Source of the DNA: Glandiceps talaboti
Lineage: Eukaryota > Hemichordata > Enteropneusta > Spengelidae
NCBI RefSeq assembly: GCF_964340395.1
Contig: NC_135553.1
Location: forward strand, 23,468,949 to 23,532,948
Direction of reading: 5' to 3'
Length of the DNA: 64,000 nucleotides
Under the pieces are notes generated by a model that saw nothing but the letters and a program-made list of their open reading frames with translations, did not search any database and was not told the DNA's origin. Of the stretch, positions 36,201-50,700 are shown in pieces; within the stretch, counting starts at the first letter, position 1, and every line of letters begins with the position of its first letter. The translations under genes and the position numbers were made by a program.

Positions 36201-36574
36201 ACTCAAACTCTGTAGTATTAGTAATTATAAAAAAAAACCTGCTTAAAAAGTGATATTGACTTTTGAGTTAAAAGCAACACTCACCATATTAAAGCAATAT
36301 ACATGTGTACTTTATAAGGCAAATTTTGTCTCATAACTTATGCTTTATGGCGGGTGTTGTTTCCCAGGCAGGAGTTAATTGTAATTTTTCCAACACCCTA
36401 GCTTGGCCACAACAAATTGAATTCCAAGGTACTGGTGAGGTTAATGTACACATGAATATTTATCAAACTAAAGCAAGAATTGCAAGGTGTACATTGTAGA
36501 TATACAAATTGCAAAAATTACATGTACCTAGTATTATCATACTGATAGTATACACATCAGACATAAAAGTTGTA

Positions 36575-36690
36575 AACTTTTGCTGTTACTTTGTTCAAGA
36601 AAACCAAACCTATTCTGAGTTTAAAGTCAATAATAAAATTGAGGATTACCATACAAAAGTTTTGAATAGAGGACAAAATGATCTTTACAT
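36575..36690. repeat. Dispersed repeat (GCTGTTACTTTGTTCAAGAA family), copy
   Basis: Shares GCTGTTACTTTGTTCAAGAA and ACC-AAACCTATTCT-type sequence with 37123-37290 and 51040-51190, and more weakly with 48715-48790. Confidence 0.6.
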
Positions 36691-37122
36691 GTATCACACA
36701 TTATACTTCAAAATAGCCACCAAACAGTATTTTAGCTCTATGAGATTGATGGTTTCCTTTTAGTTCAAAACAAGGTGGTGAACAAGCAAATTCCTGTAAT
36801 GATTTTGAATGGACCAAGAAGATTTCCAAAGGTTTTGGATGATGCGAGGTACTTTACTTAGTACCAACTAGTAATTTTCTAACAAAAGTTCCCTGAGGTG
36901 TATTTTTCCTTAAACCCAGTACCTTCATTTTCCGGCATATTGTCTTCTCTGTCTTGTTTCACGAGTTTGATTTATGTTAAAGCACTTATTAATAACATGA
37001 AATACGTCTTGGAAATAAACTGTTTGAACCTTTTGCTGTTACTTAGTCTGGATGACCAGTCTGTGGTTCTAACCACGGTGAAGGTATAAATCGTAATGAT
37101 ACTGCATAGGAACTAGACTAGC

Positions 37123-37290
37123 TATTACTTTGTTCAAGAAAACCCAAACCCATTCTCAGTATAAAAAAAAAATTAGGGGTCACCATTCAAATTTTTGAAA
37201 TAGAGGTGAAAATGTTAGCAAAATCAAGCCATCTTAGAATCCAATATGGCTGCTGAATCCAATATGGCTGCTGAATACCACAACTCTGTT
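37123..37290. repeat. Dispersed repeat (TTACTTTGTTCAAGAAAACC family), copy
   Basis: Contains TTACTTTGTTCAAGAAAACC, a GTAGCAAA-like block and two tandem copies of AATCCAATATGGCTGCTGAA. It resembles 51040-51190. Confidence 0.65.
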
Positions 37291-38699
37291 GGAAAATAAT
37301 CCCCAAATTCCTTTTATTTCAAAAGGACCAGAATCATTCATATGGCAAAGTTTACAGAGATTTTTTGAACTTGATTTTTCAGTGAAATTCATCCCCAAGG
37401 TGCATTATTGGATAACATATTGCAATGAAAAGAATTTTTTTTTTGAAGATAAAACAACTTACAAGTCACTACCAAAACAATAAAATTTGAAAAATTTGAA
37501 GACGTGTATTTTTCCAAACTGCTGCAGGAGATGAGGTTATCTTTTTTTTAAGGTTATCTGAATGTTATCTGGACAGAGATGATAATGTTCTATCAGTATT
37601 GGCATACAGTGTTTATAGTGAGGAAAGGTTATCATGTCTGATAATGTCTAAAGTTTCAGTGTCAGTGGGTGTGGACATACAAGAGACACAGACTAGACAT
37701 ACACCTGTAGTAGATTACTCTAAACCTGCCAATTTTCATTTAAAGCATGATTTTCATTTATTTTGCTGGAAAACAAAAATATGAAAATGAGCAAGGCAAA
37801 TTAAGATGCTTGTAGTACATAAACACAATGGGCATATACTAAAACCTGGACTGGGCCTTTGGGCAGGGCTGTGGGGCATTCCCCTATGTGACTGCAATTT
37901 TTGCATCAGTGCGTCAAGGAATAGAAGACAGAAATAAAACAACTCTTGCAGTATTGACTTTCAATTTCATTTTTCATGCGTCTAGCCAAACAACCAGCCC
38001 AATGGCCCAGCCCGGGCCCAGGCTATAGTATACATGATGTATGCTGACAGTGACACATGATGCAAAAGGTTAATGTAACTCAGAAAAAATTAGTCTTTGG
38101 GAAGTACACCGTAGTTGAAGATCATAAAATAACAACATTTTCTAGTTTTGAAAATGTCTTGGTTTGCCATACATGTAGTTTCTACAAACAAACAGACAAC
38201 AGACCAACATTCAAACGATTTCATTTTATTTAATAACCAGTGAACTGTAAATATGGTATGTATTCCCAAACTCATATTTGAAGTGGGAACATTTAAAGTT
38301 GATTTGTTTTACTAGCCTACCTTATAACCTACGAAGTAAAATCACAGTAAAATGAAGCAAGGTTTGATTGTAAGGGTATATATATAACATACCTATTGTG
38401 TATGCATGTTTGATCCAATAATTGCTACCTACTGTATGTGATCTGTTGGTTTATCTTTGTGAGGGTTGAGTTAACCTGTGCTGATAGTACCAGACATTGA
38501 TAAAAGTCTGCACGTGTGTCAGAAGTGGTTGCTTAGACACATGGCACTTTTGGAACATGCAAGTCTGCTGATACTTTTTCAACCTTGTCGTGGTACGTGT
38601 ACATAAACAATGGTAGCTGTTACATGTAAGTTCACATATTTGACCCAGATATGTGGATTCGCATCAATCATTATTCTTGGTGCCCTAAAAAATATTTGC

Positions 38700-39335
38700 C
38701 CTTTGTATCATTCTGTTTCTGTTATTAATGTTTTTTTAGCAAAACTGAACTGAGATGTAGTAGTGCTTTAGGCATTGAGAAATGTCTCTGTAATGAATTG
38801 GTTACCCTATTAGAACGTAAGATATGCTTGTATATTATGTTCTTAACTCTAGTGGAAAAGGGATGGTAGGTTAGAGCCAATAGGATGATCGTTATTACTC
38901 TTCTGATCATGTGATTTGATACAAGCTTCCCTTGACAAAGATGACACCTTTAAGTAAAGCCGCATCGGTAACCGACACTTGATAACCAGTAGACCTTTCC
39001 CTGAAATCCAAATCACTACTACAAATACAATGTAAATGAAGTAATTGTGAATAGGGAATGGAATCTTTACACTTATTAGGATGTGATGAACCATGCATAC
39101 TGCAAATATGAATGTGAATCAGTAGGTTTAGTATACACAGATGTAGCTATATCATCACCATCAATCCTAAGGGAGATGTCAAGGAAATTGATAGTTACAT
39201 ATACTCAGAAATATCATCTGAATAGCAGGATTAAAGTTACATCTGTAATCAATAAATTGCATCAGTTCCTCAAGTTTGAGTGGAGCTGCACCAACACCAT
39301 CATCAATAAAGCGTTTATATAAATCAAGTAAGATA
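38700..39335 (-). pseudogene. Decayed Penelope-like retroelement reverse transcriptase
   Basis: Reading the - strand from 39335 down, one finds YKRFIDDG (the catalytic Asp pair of a reverse transcriptase), then INFLDISLRIDGDDI and YTKPTDSHSYLQYA. After a frame change come SSHPNKCKDSIPYSQLL and CICSSDLDFRE, and further on ALTYHPFSTRVKNIIYKH. This order (xxDD, NFLD, KPTD.H.YL, HP..C...IPYSQ, TYHP) is that of Penelope-like reverse transcriptases. Frames shift between blocks, so it is inactive. The 5' part and an endonuclease domain were not found. Confidence 0.78.
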
Positions 39336-39539
39336 ATGTATGTATGTGCAGATGTGTAAAAGAATTATTTTCCTTCAACTTTTCATATTTCTCAGTGAAC
39401 AGCATGAGGGACGGGTTATATAATATTATATAATCACTGGGAGAAGTTCATATGCACATCTTTCAATTAGTGCATATGTAAGAATGGTAAAATGTGCTGT
39501 CTTTTTCTTGGTGGGGATTTCACTTAGTGTAAAAGAAAA

Positions 39540-39870
39540 TAACTGCTGTACAGGTGATCAGTGATTTGCCAAAAATATTTATGATTTTGGTTAGAGCAGA
39601 TTGATCTGAAATTTGGTGGAAATATTCATAGTAATGTGTAGATAAAGAATTGTTCATGACATGATGATCCTGTGATCCAATGATATGCAAAGTAGGTACA
39701 AAATGTGACTTTTCACTTTTAGTAAAAATATCTTTAATTTCAAAACTACATGTATTGGGCTGAAATTTGGTGGGAATGTTTATGACTGAGGATGTGTTGA
39801 TGTAGAATTATTCAGAGCATGATGATTCCATCAATGATATGCAAATGAGGTCTCAAAAAATCTTTAATTC
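39540..39870 (-). mobile_element. Old inverted fragment related to the Helentron-like elements
   Basis: The reverse complement contains ATTTGCATATCATTGATGGAATCATCATG and CACCAAATTTC-type blocks that match 11220-11310 and 28035-28115 of the two full copies, with many substitutions. No tandem core or hairpin end is present. Confidence 0.55.
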
Positions 39871-40489
39871 CATTCTTAAGGTCAATGTCTCAGCAGGTAA
39901 ATTAAAATCTCCAATAAGAATTTGCATCCTTTTTCTGTCTGTAGTAGAAAACTGCACAGGAAATGCTAGTCATGATGGGAGACGATAGTCAAAATCCCAC
40001 ATGACTAGATACTAGGCTGTCATGGATTTCTACCCTTCACATTGTCGGCAGTACATGGAAAATACTGTTTTTATGTGAAGTGTAGCTATTAAAAGTACCA
40101 CTAAATGATATCATGATGCAGTGCACCAAAATGAAATTCAAGCAATGAATTACAAATACACATTCTGTATTTCACTGTAACACGAATAACTTGACAATTG
40201 AAGCAAACTCTACCTATCATTACCAAATAAATTATTGATTTTTAAAACTTTGAAAGTGAATTGTTAAAAGTAACAATACATGTACATGTGTATGTACAAA
40301 AAGTGATAGTCAGGAATGATATACATCTGTCGCTGACTCTCAACTATAAGGGATTTTATATCTTAAGGACAACAAATGATTCTCATGTTGTATGAAATGG
40401 GACTGACTCTACCTGTACATTGACAACACCACAATCTGAATGAATGATAATGGCTCAGGGTACTTTCATCCACAGCAATCAGTTAACCT

Positions 40490-40790
40490 TATAGTCTGGC
40501 TCAAGTACGTACAATTGTTGTTTTGTAGTCTGTCCGAGTACAGTTGTTTTGTAGTCTGTCCAAGTACATTTGTTGTTGTGTAATCTAGCCAGGTACAATT
40601 GTTGTTCTCTCCTAGAAGTACGTTTGTTGTTGTATAGTCTGACCATGTATGGTTGTAACTTGTTGTGTAGTCTGTCCAAGTATATGTATGTTTGTTGTTG
40701 TTGTGTACTTGTACAGTAGTCTGTCTTTGTTTGTTTGTTGTTGTGTACTTGTACAGTAGTCTGTCTTTGTATGTTTATTGTCTTGTCATA
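40490..40790. repeat. Degenerate tandem array (TTGTTGTTGTGTAGTCTGTCC type)
   Basis: About eight irregular units of 30-50 bp, each with a TTGTTG run and TAGTCTGTC(C/T). The last two units share GTGTACTTGTACAGTAGTCT. Confidence 0.75.
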
Positions 40791-41216
40791 TACAAATTAA
40801 CTGTGACTGTACTAAATGCATTTGTACATGTAGGTAACCTGGGTCTAAAAATGCAAATGTCGCTGTGATTTTAAAAAAAATGATTTTCATTTTGTACTTT
40901 TGTACTTGTGAATTTTGTCTATCCTTGATCAATTTGGTATCCATGCTACCGCGGTACTGCAAAATTACTAAATATGATGTGATTAATGGAAAGTATCATT
41001 CTCTTCTTCCAACCACATATCAAAGTCAGCTAACTAGCAAATAGATGATAATGGCCAAAACTGTCCTTTATAGTTAGTAAAAGACTTATGCACTTTATTC
41101 TGTTTTGCTGGAGTGTGTAACCCAAAGACAGAGCAAACCTCAGTATATATGAAAAGAAATTGTTAAAAAATAAAACATTCTGTCTTCACATTGTGATTGT
41201 CAATGTCATGTTGTCA

Positions 41217-41292
41217 TCGTCGCCATCGTCGTCATCATCATCATCATCATTTTCATCATTATCATTTTCATCATCATCATCATCATCATCGA
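41217..41292. repeat. (ATC)n microsatellite
   Basis: Imperfect ATC/TCATC triplet run about 130 nt before the SLC26A11 first coding exon. Confidence 0.95.
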
Positions 41293-41418
41293 AACAACAG
41301 GCGATAGTTTCATTTACATGTACATGTATATGTGAATGTTCATTAAACAAAGTTATATAAATTCTTGTTAATTTGTGTCAACTAAGTATGACAATGCAAT
41401 TTTCTTCATTTTTTTCAG

Positions 41419-41784
41419 GATCACAAAGTGCCAAGACTTTGAAGGCCGAGAGGAGGATAATCTACTTCCATCAACAAGACAAGATTGGAGTCTGGAAAAC
41501 ATACCAGGACTTAAATTGTAAACCAGAGGAAAACACAAAACTATTTTGACAATATGGCCTCAAATATTAGAAAAGGGGCAAAGACAGTGAAGGAAAAGTT
41601 TAATGATTTCGTGAAAGAAAGCTGTACAGTTGAAAACTGGAAACAGAAATTTCCAATATCTATCTGGTTACCAAAATACAAGCCAAAATGGGTGATATCG
41701 GACTGTATTGCTGGATTGACGGTGGGACTGACTGTCATTCCTCAAGGTTTAGCATATGCGACAATAGCCAAACTTCCAGTGGAG
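41419..41784 (+). CDS. SLC26A11: SLC26A11 exon with start codon (5' UTR plus 77 codons)
   Basis: The acceptor tttttcag at 41418 shows that at least one non-coding exon lies upstream. ATG is at 41554. It encodes the cytosolic N-terminus and the first membrane segment, ending AKLPVE, with donor gtaagt. Confidence 0.9.
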
Positions 41785-44700
41785 GTAAGTGTCCTTGTTG
41801 TGAGAACAGTTCAAAGGTTCAACCACTTGTCCCAATTCTCTTTTTTGGTCAGAGTACTCTGACCTGTGGAGAGCACTCGTACTTGGGCAAGTTACATGTA
41901 TGATGTATAAATCAATATATTTTGAATCCTTAGGAGGATATATAATCTCTGCAACAAAATGAATCTGGTGATTGAAAACTGAAAAAAGAAATTTACAAAA
42001 TGCTGGATGTTTTTAGACCAAAAGTCTGTCTCTGTGGCTAGTCTTTTTAGTGGCCAATAAATCAGTCTCTGGATGGATGGTTTTACTGGTCATGTACCAC
42101 AGAGGTCAGAATGTTATTCACGTACATGTACAGTATTTCAGAATAACAAGATAACGAAATGTGCAGGAATGCATTTATGTCACGTGTAGCAGTTATCCTG
42201 TTATAATACACAGTCTACTGTCATTAGTCATTGGAATTGAAGTAAATTTGGACATAAAGCATGAAAAGAAGTGTACTTACATGTGTATTATAATTTTTCT
42301 ATCATGGAATGAATGAATGAATGAATATATTTTCCAAACTTGTAGGTGTTTTTAAGCGTAGAAATACACCCAGTAGGATGACTCTGTAAATTTATTGGTA
42401 GGTATATATGCAAGTTGAGGATTAACAAATGAAATTTGTAGCAAAAGAGACTGCAAGGGCAGAAAGTCTTAATAAGTACACATTAAATGCAGGGTTAGGG
42501 TTGGCATTATGAAAAGTTGAGGAGAGACAGTCAATTAAAGGAAAACGTCATGTGACAAAAAGACAACACAGACAGTGCAAGTAACATCAATATCGAAAAC
42601 AAACTGTATGAAGGTAATATAGGTAAATAAAGAAATGGTGGTTAGTTAACATATCAGATTTTAATCAACTTAGTACAGGTGTATGTGTATTAGTCTAGTT
42701 CCTGACGGCCGTGTTCCAATTTAAATCGGAATAGGAACTAGACTAAAAATGTGTGAAGATAATGTAGTGTAAAATCAGCATGGTCGTCAGGAACTAGACT
42801 CTCTTTGCATAGACATTTTAACCATTTTTGCACAAATACAGATGTTAGAAGTTACATGTTGCCTTTTTTATTCACCCTTGCAATATCTTCTAACATTTCC
42901 ATGTATATGTATCTTCTGTCTTCTACAGTATGGTCTGTACTCTGCCTTCATGGGTTGTATAGTCTACTGTTTAATGGGTACAGCTAAAGATATCACGTTA
43001 GGACCCACGGCTGTAATGTCATTGATGGTAGCTGAGTTTGGTGGGGGATCAGGGGGAGAAGCCGAAGTACATGATCCCATCTATGCAATAACATTGTCAT
43101 TTTTTTCTGGAGTTGTACTGCTGTTGATGGGTATTCTTCATTTAGGTAGGTACAGTGTTACAAATTTATATTATAAATATTGGCATGCTTGTTAATGATT
43201 ATATATGATGATATTGTAATAATTGATATCTCTGTGTATTTCATCAAATATAGTAAAAGTATGATTACTTGGAATGGTAAGTTAGAAATGAATGTGACAT
43301 TTTGATCTGTCTAATACAGATCTTGCGATCATGCAATGATTTAATCATTCAGAGAGACACATTAACATTGAATAATTAAATCATTGCATGATAGACAAAG
43401 CAAAGCGTTGCAATTTCGTTGTAACTTACCGTTCTGTAGTACCTGTATTGTACAGTCTGAAAATACTATAATTTCCAGTATTGTGATTGCAGGAGACAAC
43501 TTGATTATGTCTTCATTTCTAACTGCAATTCATATTATTGTGATATATTTTCCTTGGCCAAATGAAGAAAAATATTAATACCGGGGAGTAACATCTAAAT
43601 ACACTTTTAACCACTAAATGTGTAGATATAAGACTTACCAAGGAAGCTACAAAAAGTTGAAAATCAATATATTTCTTGATCTGTTGTAAGTACATGTATT
43701 GACAAATTTCCTAGTGTATAACTTGTCTATATTTGTATCTTCCAGGTTTCCTTGTAAATTTCATTTCATTTCCTGTGATCAATGCATTCACATCAGCAGC
43801 AGCAGTAATAATTGGTGTTGGCCAACTAAGGCATATATTTGGTATTCCCAAGTTTAAAACACATGGGTTTATGGATGATGTCTATCATGTATGTACAGGC
43901 CTTCCACAGACAAGGTGAGAAACTTTGATTCAAATGCGCTTATGGGGGTGAGGGTGGAGGGGGGGGGGGGGGGGGGGGCTTTTGTTTGTACACATAAATC
44001 TTCATGTTGGGATAACAGGTTGAGAAATGTATGTCAAACTATATGTAAAGGTATGTTCTTTACAGTTCAGTTGATCACCATAATTATTAAACTATTAGGG
44101 TTGTCGGTGACCGAATGGTTAAACCAGTTGCCGCTTACCACTGTGGTTGGGATTCAAACTCATTCAGGGTTTGATTTAATTTACCATGCTGTAAGTAAGA
44201 AGTGTGTCATTCAGTTTGACTCTAACGAACAATGCAGGTTTCCTCGGGTACTCCGGTTTTCTCCAGCATTAACACTGAACCCATGAGGGATGGCCCTCAC
44301 TGGACTTCTTGGGAGACGAGTGTTCATATACCTTAAGAACTATCCAGTAAATAAAGATATTAGGCTAAAAAAAAAATTAGCATTTAATACCTGAAAATAC
44401 TGTATAGATATCCGAAAATGACGATCCCTATCTGGAAAAGTAGATGTCTATCTAAAAATGTTGATCTCTGGGTGGAAAAGTAGATTTCTGTATGTACATA
44501 CAATATTTACAAGCCATTTCATTTTGGCCTTTAGTTGGTTATATTTAAATCTCACCGAACGTAAAGAGAGTGTAAAATTCCAAAGGAGTAACGTAGTTCT
44601 TGATTGTTGTAGATACTGTAAGGCTTTCCAACTTAATACAGTAATTTATAACACTTTGTATTCTGAATAAGTTTAAAATAGATCTAAAAATTGTGAATGA

Positions 44701-47700
44701 AAAATCATTAAAAACCATACACGTGGCACTCGAGGAAAATGTGTCATCTCCCACTCATTGAAACCTGTACACCAAAAAATTTGTTTCAAATGACAAAGTG
44801 GGGATGTGTGGGAGTGAGGGGGGGATGTTATTAAAATCCACAATTCTAGAATTGGTCTGGAGGATTTCTAGTAAGAAATAATTAGTGATAGACGATTGTG
44901 ACGTGTGTGTGTGCCAAATATTTGATAAATCTGATGTCTGTATCAATACTAATACTGTACTTAAAAATATCTAGCTGACAGCCAATCAACAGTTGACTGT
45001 TTTAATTGATAATGTGCGTCATTCAGATTTATGCAACAGCTTGGCTACTATTAGGTGTCAGCTGTCCTGTTCAATTTCATTCATTGTGGTACAAAACCAA
45101 ACTCTTATTTTAAATGAAGTAAGCTGTCACTTCCGCTGACATTGAAATAATCATATTTTTTACTAAGAAGTCATATGTTCACAAGTGGACTGAACTGACA
45201 TCAGTCATAGATTTTGAAATGTTGTGTGAATCATCAGTTATTTTATGCAAATAGTTTGTGGGATAATTATACAAAAATAGTATATTAAATATTAATGAAA
45301 ATATGAAAGTGTTTTGATTCCCTAAAACACTTTTACCCTACACTGGTTACACATTCGATATTATACCTTAAAATACTCATTTCCAATGCCAGGTCAGTGT
45401 CTTGACATTTCCCAACGTGTATCAAGTCAACATTTTCACAAATACAGTCCCCAAAATGAAACTATTTTCAAAAATACAGTGGCAGATTTCTTTCCTGTAT
45501 ATTCATAATACCATAGTCCAACATTAGAAAGTAAACAATCTGTAATACTCTTGAACATGGCAGTATTGTAGGTGCTCTGTGAGCTCTATGAGTGTGTTAA
45601 ATCATAGACCCTACACAAGTGTAGGGTCTATGATTAAAGTCATCTAGTATAATGAGCATGGTGTACACGTAACTGTTAAATATATCTGGAGCCTCACTGA
45701 GAATGGTACAATCCCTTCATATGTTAATTGTAGCACTTAGGGATATTTTTTGGTATTCATAAATATCTGAAAAAAACATTGCTTATGTGTTCATAAATAA
45801 ATATTAAATAAATAAACAAACAAATGAATAAATAATCTATGATATGGTAATACCATATAAATATAAAATATAAATCTATCCAATATCAGTCTAATATTGT
45901 CTATTTGAGTATACAAATTATATATCATTTATATCGGGTACAATAAATCCACATGTACCGGTACATCATATACCACGAATTTGTCCTCAGATTTGTTACG
46001 TATGTCAGTGTTTTTGCTAAGGTATCCCAATAACATAAAGGGGAAAAGGGGTTTCAGGGTAAAAGTTGCATAATTTCCCATACAATCTCTCATAATTTTG
46101 TTTGGGAACCCCATTAAGTTATCATTTCTGGGCAACCCCAGTAGATTTTATACCTGCTTTACCAGTCCACCCTAAATAAGAACACTGTGTTAAATAAGAC
46201 AGGTAGGTCTGTATTAAACTCTGTATAGTACTGTACAGTAACTCTGTATAGATATCTGTAGTTTGTTTGGTTGATTTCTAATAACTGTGAATGCTACATG
46301 ATCCCATAGGATAACAACATATCAACCCTGACTCACATGTAATTGTTAAGATAACGGAATGTACTAGCAGAACGGTGTGTGTACATACATGTACATGTAC
46401 ATGTGATGAACTTGACACATTTTCACACAATTTACATCAATTGTATAATATTGATAACAAATGTATGTAAATAGTTACATAATGAATCACTACACTTGCT
46501 GTTTGAAATTACTGATCTTATCTTTGGCATTATTGTTTGAAAACTTAGCAATATTAATCTCCATTCCTAGAGCCTAAGGTGTGTCTATGTGTGTGTGTGT
46601 ATGTATGTGTGTGTGTGTGTGTGTGGGGGGGGGGGGTACAATGTAGGGATTGATAAATGGGGATCCATAAGTCTAAGTCTTGTACATGTAACACATACAT
46701 TGTACAATTTTTATGTATGTGTCTCATTAGCAAATCTAACACCAGGTAATGATACATGATGCTGTCTCCTCTAACCCTAACATGAATATGTATATTTATA
46801 GATTTTCATCTGCCAAGCACAGATGTTACCCCATGATACTTTAGTCTAGTCTGTGATTGATGCATAGCAACTGAGGCTTAAAAAACATATAATTCTTGTA
46901 TGTGGCAGACGTACTCAAGTTAAAATCAAAGCTACACTAGCTACAACTGGAACAATTTTTGAAACTGTGTTGTTAGATATTATGGTTTCCTTGTAAAATT
47001 GTACACTATGAACAGTATTAAATCACCTATGTGGTTAATGTATTTGAGTAGCAATATACATTATAAGGTAGAGTAAATCCCAATAAATTGTTTTTTTGGG
47101 GGTCCATACCCTAAAATCTAAAATCAGCACTCCCTCCCCCTCCACATGTTGTTAGATACATTTTGTAGGCTCATGTACATGTATGGCAAGCATAAATTTG
47201 TTTTTACATCAAATCTTAAAAACTGTGTTCAATGACGAACTAAAGTGGCCTTATTTTTTTTTTTTTTACAATCAACAATGTATTCTGAAGTAATATATTG
47301 ACATCTACAAAACCAAACTAGTGGAATTTCAAACATTTTCAATGTGACATCATATCATATCAAGTATTTTAGAAAATGCACACACATATTTAAGGCTGCA
47401 TTTGGCCAAAATTTCACAGTGTCAGGTGCATGAAAGTTTCAGAATAAGCGATAAAACAGGATGGGATATATGTGTAGGTATGCTGTGATGGGAGGATGTG
47501 TCTGTAGTGATCGGACCATCACATTTCTGTCATTCTGGTTCAAGTATTCACTAACAGTAGCTTTATTATAAAGACCACAAAGTTAGTACATGATAAAATG
47601 TCATACCCTCTCTGTAAAAATCAGTTATACCACAATTGTATCATCAATTATAAAACTGATGTCATATTTATGACTAAAATTTAGGATTTACAACCTTGAT

Positions 47701-50700
47701 TGGATGCGATTCAATGCCCACTACAAGTATGTATGTCAAAGTACAGGTACATCTGTACTCAGATCTCACTGCTTCAGTGGAAAATCTTGTGGTAAGATTT
47801 ACTACAGCATATGTTATTTTTTAACCAAATCATAAATTGATGATTGTTTATATACTCCATCATGTAAGACTTCTCAAAATGCTGAGTAGACATTTTAATC
47901 TATATATATTGTAAAGACCAAATGATTGATAAACATAAAATACTGTCCCTTGCAGTGTTGCATATGTATAATTGTGTTTTACTTCACCACTACAAATATC
48001 TATCATTTCTCCCTGTTGTTTTTTTCAACATTTAGTTTTTAGACAAGTTTTGTACTGATTGTATATTATTATGATTTGATTATGCACTGTAAACAAACCT
48101 AATTGGCTTGTCATAGGTTCCATCCTATAATTTATAGGGTTCTACCCAGCCCTTTATAGAGTACTGGATTCCATCCTATAATTTACAGGGTTCTCACCAG
48201 CCCTTTATAGAGTAGTGGGTTCCATCCTATAATTTACAGGGTTCTCACCAGCCCTTTATAGAGTAGTGGGTTCCATCCTATAATTTACAGGGTTCTCACC
48301 AGCCCTTTATAGAGTACTGGGTTCCATCCTATAATTTACAGGGTTCTCGATCACCAGCCCTTTATAGAGTAGTGGGTTCCATCCTATAATTTACAGAGTT
48401 CTCACCAGCCCTTTATAGAGTAGTGGGTTCCATCCTATAATTTACAGGGTTCTCTCCAGCCCTTTATAGAGTAGTGGGTTCCATCCTATAATTTACAGGG
48501 TTCTCACCAGCCCTTTATAGAGTAGTGGGTTCCATCCTATAATTTACAGGGTTCTCACCAGCACTTTATAGAGTAGTGGGTTCCATCCTGTAATTTCTTC
48601 AAAGCAATCAAAAATGGGTTAACATTACAAAATATAATAATGTATGTTTTATGAAAATTAATGCAAATATCCTACAACATCTATTTACAAAGCACCTGAG
48701 AAATGAACTCTTTAAACTCCAAACTATTCTCAGTTAAAATCAATAAAATGCAAATTTTTTAAATAGAGGTCAAAAAGGTAAACAAACCTAATTGGCTTGT
48801 CAGTGTGTTTAGAAACTTATAACATTCTATAATATTATGATTGAGAAAGAACACATTACATACATGTACTGTAACCTATTTGATAACATTCCAAAACTAC
48901 AAAATGAACTTTTAAAGGCCTAATTTGCATTTATATATATAGGGGCCCGGATTAACCTCAGAGGAGTCTGCAAAAATTCATCTAATAAACCATGTTAACA
49001 TACACGTATAATGTCATTACACACAGTGCTTAGTCATACATGTAACCCAGCAAAAAAGCTGTACTTATTGTGTTCATGACATCTGACCTATCAATATTTA
49101 CTGGTATGTTTCTAAATCAGCTGTGGTAAAGGTTGATATCTGTGGATATTTCATCAGTTTGTTTTTGTGAAAGTTGCATGTAAGGCCTTTTGTGGTGTTG
49201 TGTTATCATTATTGGTGCATCATAAGTTGAAAATGCATCGATATTGAAATGACACAAAAATGAGAAAGTCTTATCAGCATTGGTATACAGCTGTGTAACA
49301 TGTTATGCATAAAGTACAATGGTCTAATCATTTATATAAAGTACAATGAATAGAAATCAGCTGTAGTGTTTGACGTACCCTTAATACAATGAATCTGTAC
49401 ACACATGTTGTGAATAGAGCTATATCAAAATATTAATTTTGATTATTACATATTTATATATTTCCATAGTGATAACTCATATTCAAAAAATCATTTATTG
49501 GTACAAAAATGTTATGTGCAAACATACAATTGGTACTCTGTAGGTATGTTTGCCAGGACTGCTACACTGTTATGTAACGTGTATACATTGTACAAGGATG
49601 TTATAATGGCTAATATTGCAAGTAGTCAGTCAAACATGAAAAGTAGGCAGTAATGTTTACCAATGAGACCCATGAATTTGCCCCCCAGCAATGGAAATAT
49701 ACTGGTTGAAACAAAACAAAGTTTTTTTTAAAGTGAAAAAAGTAGCCAACAAGACATTGTGGAGTAACCAGTTGTGTTTCCCAGCTACTGGCCATTATGT
49801 ACATCCCTGAATACATATATATTAATTTACACTGCCATGATCGGAATTAAATACATACATATCCACACATATGCCATAAACATTGTAGATAGACACTGTG
49901 TATGCAGTATATGTATATTCATTCCATTTTGTGTTCGTTATTATAGGTGGCAAGATTTTGTAATGGGAGCAACTTGTTTTATTCTGCTTATGTCTATGAA
50001 GGTAAGTATTTTGAAATTTTATGTCGTAAAATTTAGGTTCAACAAGAGATGAGTAGACGCACATAACTCTAACTATCACCCTATCACCTGATATCAGTCT
50101 TTCTTTAGTTTGCTTGATTTGGAAATAATTTACGGTCACAGGAAATCATCAATGTACAGCAGTATATTTTGCAATATTGAATAATCAGCTTTCTTCTTTG
50201 CTGATATTTGATAGTTATGATTCCCTTACTTTGACATGATTTCAATCTATTGCTTATTGTACAACCTTTCTTTGACTTTTGTAGAAAATAAAAGATAAAT
50301 GTAATGGTAAGAAAGCCAAGACGAAAGCACAGCTAATCCTGTATAAAATTGTATGGTTACTTGGGACAGGTAGGTCGAGTTTGGAATTGGCTTTCTTTGC
50401 TACCAATATGTAAGCAATGTATGATAACATGATATGATTTCCATGGAGAGATTGTTTCTTTATCTACATGTATGTGAATGATTAGAAAAGCAACTACAAC
50501 ATGTAGTTTGTTCTCACTTGACAATTCACAAGGATGAATTGGGTTCTCACCAGCCCTTTCTAGAGTAGTGGGTTCCATCCTATAATTTACAGAGTTCTCA
50601 CCAGGCCTTTATAGAGTATTGGGTTCCATCCTATAATTTACAGGGTTCTCACCAGCCCTTTCTAGAGTAGTGGGTTCCATCCTATAATTTACAGGGTTCT

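Larger units (their letters stand above)
32503..41418. other. Region between SGSH-B and the first coding exon of SLC26A11
   Basis: Probably contains the shared promoter and the 5' untranslated exon(s) and first intron of SLC26A11. Possible untranslated-exon donors are at 33101/33102 (gtaggt) and 35436/35437 (gtaagt, next to a CCAAT box in AGCCAATCGG). It also holds a Penelope-like remnant (38700-39335), an old Helentron-like fragment (39540-39870), dispersed repeats near 36580 and 37125, and a degenerate tandem array at 40490-40790. No further coding gene was recognised. Confidence 0.55.

Noticed and set aside
43891-44286. 131-codon open frame starting inside SLC26A11 exon 3
   Set aside because: It is a different frame from the transporter and reads through the poly-G run into the intron.
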